A stretch of DNA of 64,000 nt from assembly GCA_963708805.1 (NCBI GenBank), contig CAVPUA010000001.1, forward strand, positions 434,001 through 498,000. The letters run 5' to 3'. Below the pieces are notes generated by a model that worked only from the letters and a program-made list of their open reading frames with translations, had not been told where the DNA came from and ran no database searches. Within the stretch, counting starts at the first letter, position 1; every line of letters starts with the position of its first letter. Both the position numbers and the translations under genes were made by a program. Of this stretch, positions 56,614 through 62,769 are shown piece by piece. This DNA comes from CAVPUA01 sp963708805 (lineage in GTDB: Bacteria; Actinomycetota; Actinomycetes; Mycobacteriales; Jatrophihabitantaceae).

Positions 56614-57722
56614 CCGGCGTCGACGGCGAGGTCGGCGCGCTTCGCGAATCGGTGCGCCGCTTCCTCGCGACCTCCTACGCACCGGATGTGCGGCGCCGGC
56701 TCATCGACGATCCAACCGGCCACGATCGGGACATGTGGCGGGTGGTAGCTGAGCAGTTGGGGCTCGCCGGGCTTGCCATTCCTGAGGCATACGGCGGATC
56801 GGGCGCGTCGGCCGGTGCGTGGCAGGCCGCGTTCCAGGAGCTGGGGGCGGCGCTCTACTGCGGCCCGTTGTTCGCCACGGCGGCCCTCGCCGCGCCGGCT
56901 CTCCTCGCCGCGGCCGACGAGCAGGCGCGCTCGGAGTTCCTGCCTCGTATCGCGGATGGTTCGCTGATCGCGACGCTGGCGAGCACGGAGCCGGGTCGCG
57001 GTTGGGCGCTGGCCGACGTGGCGACGACGGCCCTGCCCACCGGCGCGGACAGCTGGGCGGTGAGCGGGACCAAGGCCTACGTCGTCGACGTCCAGGCGGC
57101 TGACCTGATCCTCGTGACGGCCCGGACGCCGGACGGTCTCGGCCTGTTCGCGGTCGAGCCCGACGCGGCCGGACTGACGATCGGGGTTCAACCCTCGATC
57201 GACCTGACCCGGCGGCTGGGCCGAGTTGAGCTGGAAGACACCCCGGCCCGTCGGATGAGTGGCCCCGACGATGTGACCATCGCCCTCGAATCAGCCCGGG
57301 ACCGATCCTTCATTGCCCTCACCGCGGAACAGGTCGGGGTGGCGAGCGCCGCCCTGACGATGGCGGTGGACTACGCCGTGCAGCGCGAGCAGTTCGGTCG
57401 CACGATCGGGCAGTTCCAGGCGATCAAACATATGTGCGCCGAGATGCTGGTCGACCTCGAGGCGGCGGGTGCGCTCGCGGGCGCGCTGGCCCGCAGCGCC
57501 GACACCGGCGAGGAGCTCGCCGTTCTGGCGGCCCTGGCCAAGGCGCTGTGCTCGGAGGTCGCCTTCTCGGTCGCGGCGCGAATGGTGCAGGTGCACGGCG
57601 GCATCGGCTTCACCTGGGAGCACGACGCCCATCTGTACTACCGGCGGGCCAAGTCGGTCGAGCTGATGTTCGGCGACGCCGCCGAACAACGCCGCCGACT
57701 CGCGACGCTGGTCGAGCTCTAG
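56610..57722 (+). CDS. Acyl-CoA dehydrogenase, short 'beta'-type subunit
   Basis: A 370-residue short-type ACAD: 'AIPEAYGGSGASAGAWQAAF' near residue 55, 'MAVDYAVQREQFGRTIGQFQ' near 251 and 'VHGGIGFTWEHDAHLYYRRA' near 330. It lacks the SEPxAGSD loop. Its GTG overlaps the hydratase-2 stop. The likely large partner is the divergent ACAD at 54419, which shares the same promoter region, so subunits of one enzyme may be made from one divergent promoter (inference). Confidence 0.87.
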   Translation: MTGVDGEVGALRESVRRFLATSYAPDVRRRLIDDPTGHDRDMWRVVAEQLGLAGLAIPEAYGGSGASAGAWQAAFQELGAALYCGPLFATAALAAPALLAAADEQARSEFLPRIADGSLIATLASTEPGRGWALADVATTALPTGADSWAVSGTKAYVVDVQAADLILVTARTPDGLGLFAVEPDAAGLTIGVQPSIDLTRRLGRVELEDTPARRMSGPDDVTIALESARDRSFIALTAEQVGVASAALTMAVDYAVQREQFGRTIGQFQAIKHMCAEMLVDLEAAGALAGALARSADTGEELAVLAALAKALCSEVAFSVAARMVQVHGGIGFTWEHDAHLYYRRAKSVELMFGDAAEQRRRLATLVEL

Positions 57723-57731
57723 TTGCATCAA

Positions 57732-57743
57732 ATGTACGTACAA
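57732..57743. promoter_or_regulatory. Palindromic operator copy 13 (ATGTACGTACAA)
   Basis: Core TGTACGTACA is a perfect 10-bp dyad. It starts 10 bases after the ACAD stop and 65 bases before the SDR start; TATGCT at 57747-57752 is a -10 candidate, giving the SDR its own promoter. Confidence 0.68.
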
Positions 57744-57808
57744 ATCTATGCTGAGTGCCGATGGCGTCGCTCGGCGCCTCTACTGTCACGCGTACGGACG
57801 GAGTCTCG

Positions 57809-58681
57809 ATGGGTGATCTGCGCTTCGACGGTCGGGTCGTGGTCGTCACGGGTGCGGGCGCCGGGCTGGGTCGAGCTCACGCCCGACTGTTCGCGACGAG
57901 CGGGGCATCGGTGGTGGTCAACGACGCTGACGCCGGGCGAGCCGGGGAGCTGGTGGCCGAACTCACCGCCGACGGCGCGCAGGCGGTTGCCGACTCGCAC
58001 GACGTGTCGACCCCCGACGGTGGGGCCGCGATCGTCCAGGTCGCCGTCGATGCGTTCGGCCAGCTCGACGTCTTGGTCAACAACGCCGGTATCGTGCGGG
58101 ACCGGACGTTCCACAATCTCAGCGACGCCGAGCTCGACGCGGTCCTCGGCGTGCACGTCCGCGGGGCGTTCAATGTCACGCGGCCGGCCTGGCAACTGAT
58201 GCGCGAAGCGGGCTACGGCCGAGTTCTGTTCACCACCTCCGCCGCCGGTCTGTGGGGCAACTTCGGGCAGGCGAACTACTCGGCCGCCAAGGCCGCCCTC
58301 ATCGGTCTCTCGCACACCCTCGCGATCGAGGGCGCCAAGTACGACATCCACTCGAACGCCATCGCCCCGGTCGCGGCGACCAGCATGACCGAGGGTTTGC
58401 TCGGCAAACTGACCGACGTCGCTGACCCCGCTCTGGTTTCGCCCGCCGTGCTCTGGCTGTGCCACGAAACGTGCGAGGCGACCGGGCAGGTCTACAGCGT
58501 CGGGGGCGGCCGGATAGCGCGAGTGGTGACGACCCTGACTCCGGGCTTCGTCAGCAAGGATTCCCCGCTGACGGCCGAGGCGATCCGCGACAACTGGGAC
58601 CAGATCAGCGCGACCGAGCCCGGGACCCCGGCGTTCACGATCGCCGACGACTTCCGCGCCCTCCGCAACGCGCTGCGTTGA
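57809..58681 (+). CDS. SDR of the multifunctional-enzyme type (3-hydroxyacyl-CoA dehydrogenase-like)
   Basis: A 290-residue SDR, a paralogue of the one at 41882 with matching start ('LRFDGRVVVVTGAGAGLGRA'), 'NNAGIVRDRTF' near residue 91 and active site 'SAAGLWGNFGQANYSAAKAA' near 144-163. It has the extended C-terminus of the MFE-2 dehydrogenase part. ATG 57809 is taken because GGAG lies upstream and the frame before it overlaps the operator. It probably oxidises the (3R)-hydroxyacyl-CoA made by the hydratase-2 encoded two genes earlier. Confidence 0.9.
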   Translation: MGDLRFDGRVVVVTGAGAGLGRAHARLFATSGASVVVNDADAGRAGELVAELTADGAQAVADSHDVSTPDGGAAIVQVAVDAFGQLDVLVNNAGIVRDRTFHNLSDAELDAVLGVHVRGAFNVTRPAWQLMREAGYGRVLFTTSAAGLWGNFGQANYSAAKAALIGLSHTLAIEGAKYDIHSNAIAPVAATSMTEGLLGKLTDVADPALVSPAVLWLCHETCEATGQVYSVGGGRIARVVTTLTPGFVSKDSPLTAEAIRDNWDQISATEPGTPAFTIADDFRALRNALR

Positions 58682-58700
58682 CGCTCGCAGAAGGGTAGCC

Positions 58701-59699
58701 ATGGACTTCGCGCTGTCAGCTGATCAAGAAGAACTGCGGAGTGTGTTCCGCCGCTTCCTCGATCATCACTCGACCACGGCCGACGTCCGGGCAGCCGAGG
58801 CGCTCGGATTCGACGACAACCTGTGGAAGCGGATCAACGACCTCGGGATACCGGGCATGGCGCTCGCCGGTGCTGACGGTGAGGTCGCGAATCTCAGTGC
58901 GCTGGTGGTCGTCGCCGAGGAGTTCGGGCGTCACCTGGCGGCGGTGCCGTTGATCGAAACCCTGACCGCCGCGCGGGCCCTCGGCCGCGCCGGACTCGAG
59001 TGGACAGAGGGTCTCGTGACGTTTTCTCCCCGCGCGGTGTCACCGGACGGCGCGATCAGGCTGCTACCTGCCGGCGCGGTCGCCGATCGCGTCGTAGCAC
59101 TGACCGGCTCGACGTTCGTCCTGGCCGACTTCACCGATGATGCCCCCATGCGGTCGCTGAAGAACCTGGGCTCGCTCGCCCTGGCCAATCGGGTCGTGGC
59201 ATCCGGTGGGGTCGAGCTCGCGACCGGCGTCGAGGCCGCGGTCGGGTTCGAACGGGCGCTCGATGACTGGAAGGTGCTCACCGCGGCGGCGCTCGTCGGC
59301 CTGTGCGACCGGGCCCACGAGATCACGGTGGCCTACGTCAAGGAGCGCACCGCTTTCAGCGTCCCGATCGGCTGGTTCCAGACCGTAGCCCATCGCCTGG
59401 CCGATCACATCAATGATCTGGACGGCGCCCGGTTCCTCGTGCACAAGGCGGCCTGGGCGGTCGATTCCGGCGATCACCGAGCCGCCGAGCTCGTCTCGAT
59501 GGCCTTCGCGTACGCATCCTCACTCGCCGAGCGGCTTACCGCGGACTGCCTGCATTTCCACGGCGGAATCGGCTACACCCTGGAGCACGACATCCAGCTG
59601 TTCTTCCGGCGGGCCAAGGCGTGGCCGCTCGTCCTCGGCGACCCCAAGCGTGAGTACGCGGTCCTCGCTGACCGGATGTTCCCCCGCCCGGCCGCCTGA
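58701..59699 (+). CDS. Acyl-CoA dehydrogenase, short 'beta'-type subunit, compact
   Basis: A 332-residue short-type ACAD, 40 residues shorter than its relatives: 'MDFALSADQEELRSVFRRFL' at the start, 'TVAYVKERTAFSVPIGWFQT' near 213 and 'FHGGIGYTLEHDIQLFFRRA' near 288. The middle beta domain is reduced. It follows the SDR by 19 bases, AAGGG precedes the ATG. Its large partner could be the ACAD at 60735, transcribed in the same direction beyond the reverse-strand hydratase. Confidence 0.86.
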   Translation: MDFALSADQEELRSVFRRFLDHHSTTADVRAAEALGFDDNLWKRINDLGIPGMALAGADGEVANLSALVVVAEEFGRHLAAVPLIETLTAARALGRAGLEWTEGLVTFSPRAVSPDGAIRLLPAGAVADRVVALTGSTFVLADFTDDAPMRSLKNLGSLALANRVVASGGVELATGVEAAVGFERALDDWKVLTAAALVGLCDRAHEITVAYVKERTAFSVPIGWFQTVAHRLADHINDLDGARFLVHKAAWAVDSGDHRAAELVSMAFAYASSLAERLTADCLHFHGGIGYTLEHDIQLFFRRAKAWPLVLGDPKREYAVLADRMFPRPAA

Positions 59700-59717
59700 C
59701 CACGGCCCGACGCCGCG

Positions 59718-60602
59718 TCAGCTGTCGGCCGCCGTCGGCCGCGGGGCCCACGGCGTCTGGTCGGGCCGCAGCGTCAGCTGTTGCTCGAAGTCGTGCGCGG
59801 TCATCTCCCAGTGATCAAGCAGCTCAGAGGTCCAGGCCGAGTCGAGCGCGAGGTTCATCTGCTGTATCAGTCGTTTGTTGATCGCCCGCTTCGTGCGCAG
59901 CAGCGGAATCGGGGGACGGGAGAGGAACGCATCGACGAACTCCTGGACCTTGGCGTCGAGTTCGTCACCCGGAACCGCGTAGTTGATGGCACCGAGGTCG
60001 GCCAGCTGGCGAGCCGTCCATCTCGGCCCGAGCAGGAGGAACTCCTTGAGCTTCGTGGGCGGCAGGAACAATGGCAGGAACGCCATCGAGCCGTCGCCGG
60101 CGGTCATCGCCACCGGGAACGTTTCGTGCATGGTCAGGTGGTTGTCGCAGCACAGCACGTCCTCGCGCGCGATGACGATGTCGCAGCCCCACATCGCGTG
60201 CAGGGCGAAACCGTAGGCGTCACCGTTGAGCCGGCCGATCACCGGCTTCTCCATGTGGGCAAGGGCCTGGAAGGTGCGCTCCACGCCTTGCGTGAGGCTC
60301 CACGGCCCGCGGACGGCGCCCGCGCCGCCCGGCCGGCTGCGCGGATCGAGCACGGTCAGTGGCCATTTGGTCGTCTCGTCTCGTTGCGGGCCGAGTTCGA
60401 AGACGTCATTGGTGTCGCGTCCGGTGATCACCACGACCCGGACGCTGTCGTCCCAGCGCACCTGCTCGAGGGCGATGCCAAGGGACACGTGATGCTCGAT
60501 GAAGTCCTCCGGGTTGCGCTCCACTGGACCGAACTTGATCGTCGCGACCGGCCCGTCCTTGTGGACGGCCCATTCCAGTGAGTTCGCGTAGTGATCAGCC
60601 AT
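59718..60602 (-). CDS. Enoyl-CoA hydratase/isomerase family protein, atypical
   Basis: A 294-residue crotonase-like protein. The second loop 'GRLNGDAYGFALHAMWGCDI' is recognisable near residue 128, but the first loop is 'ITGRDTNDVFELGPQRDE' in place of the usual GxGxxFxAGxD, and the catalytic-Glu area reads 'HETFPVAMTAGDGSMAFLPL'. It may therefore catalyse something other than simple hydration. ATG 60602 has GGAGA upstream. It is divergent from the ACAD at 60735, with operator copy 14 between them. Confidence 0.8.
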   Translation of the reverse strand: MADHYANSLEWAVHKDGPVATIKFGPVERNPEDFIEHHVSLGIALEQVRWDDSVRVVVITGRDTNDVFELGPQRDETTKWPLTVLDPRSRPGGAGAVRGPWSLTQGVERTFQALAHMEKPVIGRLNGDAYGFALHAMWGCDIVIAREDVLCCDNHLTMHETFPVAMTAGDGSMAFLPLFLPPTKLKEFLLLGPRWTARQLADLGAINYAVPGDELDAKVQEFVDAFLSRPPIPLLRTKRAINKRLIQQMNLALDSAWTSELLDHWEMTAHDFEQQLTLRPDQTPWAPRPTAADS

Positions 60603-60686
60603 GTCTCCACCATCTCTCGCCGTGCGGGGCACGCAGTGTGATCGGCCCGGTGTTGCGCCGGGCGCTCCCAGTATCTAGGTTCTAAT

Positions 60687-60698
60687 CTGTACGGACAA
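60687..60698. promoter_or_regulatory. Palindromic operator copy 14 (CTGTACGGACAA)
   Basis: One mismatch in the first base. It lies 36 bases before the ACAD at 60735 and 84 bases from the reverse-strand hydratase; TCTAAT and TTATCG patches flank it. Confidence 0.65.
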
Positions 60699-60734
60699 CT
60701 TATCGGGTTTCTTCGACCAGGCAAGGATGTGCCG

Positions 60735-61880
60735 ATGGAGTTCTCGGCCCCCCAGCACGTCGAGCAATTCCGGGAGGAGGCCCGCGCGTTCTTCGCGGCG
60801 ACCTACCCACCGGAGCTTCGGGGCCGACGCTTCGAGCGTCCCCACGACAAGCAGTTCTACAAGGCGGTGTCAGCGTGGCGGCGCGAGCACCTGCACAACC
60901 GCGACCCGTACGAGGTCAGCGCGTTCTACCAGGAAGCGGCTCGCGCCGGCATCGAGCTGACCACGACTCTTCCCACCCTGATGATCGCCGACACGGTCGA
61001 CGAGATCGGAACCGACGAGCAGCGTCGCGACCTCGTTCCCGGTCTCCGGGACGGCGAGTTTCTGGTCGCCCTCGGACTGACCGAGCCGGACGCGGGCTCG
61101 GACCTGGCCGCGGCGCGAACCCGAGCGGTTCGCGACGGCGAGGAGTGGGTGATCAACGGGCAGAAGATCTACACCAGCAACGCCCAGCACGCGACGCACG
61201 TGTTCCTGCTGACGCGAAGCAATCCGGACGTCCCGAAACACCAAGGTCTCACTGTCTTCCTTGTGCCGCTGGACACTCCGGGCGTCGAGATCCGCCCGGT
61301 ACACACGTTGGCCTATCACCACACAAACATGACCTTCTACACCGATGTACGAGTTCCCGATGCCTACCGGCTCGGTGCCGTCGACGGCGGATGGGAGGTC
61401 ATGAAGGTGACGCTCGGTCGCGAGCAGGGCGGCGAGGGGAGTACCGACCTCTACGAGCTGCTGCAGCAGGCCATCCAGTGGGCCTACGAGGAGGACGAAG
61501 TCACGGGCGTCCAGCCGATCGACGACCCCATGGTGCGGGAGCGGCTCGTCCGGGCGGCGATCGACCTCGAGGTGGCCACGCTGCTGTCCCAACGTTCATC
61601 CTGGGCGACGGCGAGCGGCCGGCCCAAGAACCCGGGGTGGGGGCCGGGCTCGAAGCTGTTCGAGACCGAGACCTACGCCCGAACGGCCGCGGACTTCCTC
61701 GCCATGGTCGGCCCCGCCGGTGTCATCCCGTTCGAGGAAGAGGGAACGACCAGCGAGGGCTGGTTCAACTACTGCTACCGCGACTCGCCCGTCCGCCTGA
61801 TCGGCGGCGGGGTGAGCGAGGTCATGCGAGAAATCATCGCTGAGCGGCGCATCGGACTGCCGCGCGCCCGGCCGAAGTGA
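60735..61880 (+). CDS. Acyl-CoA dehydrogenase, full type
   Basis: A 381-residue ACAD: 'LVALGLTEPDAGSDLAAART' near residue 112, 'WVINGQKIYTSNAQHATHVF' near 137, 'KHQGLTVFLVPLDTPGVEI' near 170 and 'IGGGVSEVMREIIAERRIGL' near 357. The ATG at 60735 is preferred over the GTG at 60729 since AAGGA then sits 7 bases upstream. Between residues 230 and 330 the helices lack the usual RxxFG motif, the sequence instead running 'GVQPIDDPMVRERLVRAAID', as in large subunits of heteromeric enzymes. Confidence 0.88.
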   Translation: MEFSAPQHVEQFREEARAFFAATYPPELRGRRFERPHDKQFYKAVSAWRREHLHNRDPYEVSAFYQEAARAGIELTTTLPTLMIADTVDEIGTDEQRRDLVPGLRDGEFLVALGLTEPDAGSDLAAARTRAVRDGEEWVINGQKIYTSNAQHATHVFLLTRSNPDVPKHQGLTVFLVPLDTPGVEIRPVHTLAYHHTNMTFYTDVRVPDAYRLGAVDGGWEVMKVTLGREQGGEGSTDLYELLQQAIQWAYEEDEVTGVQPIDDPMVRERLVRAAIDLEVATLLSQRSSWATASGRPKNPGWGPGSKLFETETYARTAADFLAMVGPAGVIPFEEEGTTSEGWFNYCYRDSPVRLIGGGVSEVMREIIAERRIGLPRARPK

Positions 61881-61920
61881 CAGCTCGCCGAGGTGGTCGG
61901 GTCTGGTGCCCAGCGACGGA

Positions 61921-61932
61921 TTGTCCGAACAC
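61921..61932. promoter_or_regulatory. Palindromic operator copy 15 at the GntR gene (TTGTCCGAACAC)
   Basis: One mismatch at the last base. It is 25 bases before the GntR start, with TAGACT at 61946-61951 as -10 candidate. It suggests that the regulator controls itself. Confidence 0.6.
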
Positions 61933-61957
61933 CGTGGCGCCCAACTAGACTGCGCTG

Positions 61958-62758
61958 GTGCCGCGCGCCTCGAAGAAGCTCCCGATCAAGAACCCCGTCA
62001 AGGCGTCGAAGGCGCTGGTGCCAGCCGATTCGCCGGGCTCGGCGGTGACCCGGTACTCGAGTGTCGCGCACGCTCTCAAGAGCGAGATTGCGGCCGGCGT
62101 GTTCGACGTGAGCGACAAGCTCCCGACCGAGTTCGAGTTGTGCGGTCGCTTCGATGTGAGCCGGTCGACAGTCCGGCAGGCACTCGCCGACCTCGAGGCC
62201 GCCGGGTTGGTGAAGCGGCGTCAGGGATCGGGTACGACCGTCGTGGCCCGCGAACCCGCTCTGCGCTACTCGCTTTCGATCGCGTCCGAAGCCGACATAC
62301 TCAGGTTCGTCTCCGAGACCGTACTCGACCTGTCCGAGTTCGCAGGCCCGGTGAGTTCGGCCGACAGCCGTCGCCTCCGACTCGGCTCGGCGTCGGAATG
62401 GCGGGTGTGGCGGGGGCTGCGGCAGTCGATCTCCGGCGGCGCGCCACTCGGAATCGCGAGCGTCTATGTGCCCGTGCTCTACGCCGACGGAATGAAGGAA
62501 CTCGAGGTCCGGCCGCAGCGGGCGATCTTCGAGCACATCGCGACCGCCTACCAGCTGACCGTGACCGCGATCGAGCAGGAGATCAGCGCGACCGTGGTCG
62601 ACGCCGCCGAGGCCAAGGTGTTGCTGACGCCGGTCGGGACTCCGGCCCTGTCGATCCTGCGCCGCTTCGTCGGCGGCTCCGGCCTGATCGAAGTAGCCGA
62701 GACGGTGTATCCGGCCGACCGCTTCAGCTACGAGATCAGGTTGGAACGCGACAAGTAG
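61958..62758 (+). CDS. GntR-family transcriptional regulator, HutC/UTRA subfamily
   Basis: A 266-residue regulator. The winged helix-turn-helix occupies about residues 32-100: 'YSSVAHALKSEIAAGVFDVS', 'KLPTEFELCGRFDVSRSTVR' and 'ALADLEAAGLVKRRQGSGTT'. A UTRA ligand domain follows, with 'RQSISGGAPLGIASVYVPV' and the ending 'VAETVYPADRFSYEIRLERD'. GntR proteins bind dyads with a GT-Nx-AC core, which is the core of the repeated palindrome in this window, and a copy stands before this gene. The GTG start falls about 7 bases after a TAGACT box, so the mRNA may be leaderless. Its inducer is probably a pathway acid or CoA ester (inference). Confidence 0.93.
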   Translation: MPRASKKLPIKNPVKASKALVPADSPGSAVTRYSSVAHALKSEIAAGVFDVSDKLPTEFELCGRFDVSRSTVRQALADLEAAGLVKRRQGSGTTVVAREPALRYSLSIASEADILRFVSETVLDLSEFAGPVSSADSRRLRLGSASEWRVWRGLRQSISGGAPLGIASVYVPVLYADGMKELEVRPQRAIFEHIATAYQLTVTAIEQEISATVVDAAEAKVLLTPVGTPALSILRRFVGGSGLIEVAETVYPADRFSYEIRLERDK

Positions 62759-62769
62759 TCCCGGTCCGA

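Noticed and set aside
690..61932. The palindrome as a KstR or KstR2 (TetR) operator
   Set aside because: KstR sites have an AACAAG-type arm pair with another centre; TTGTnCGnACAA has a GT-N4-AC core typical of GntR proteins.
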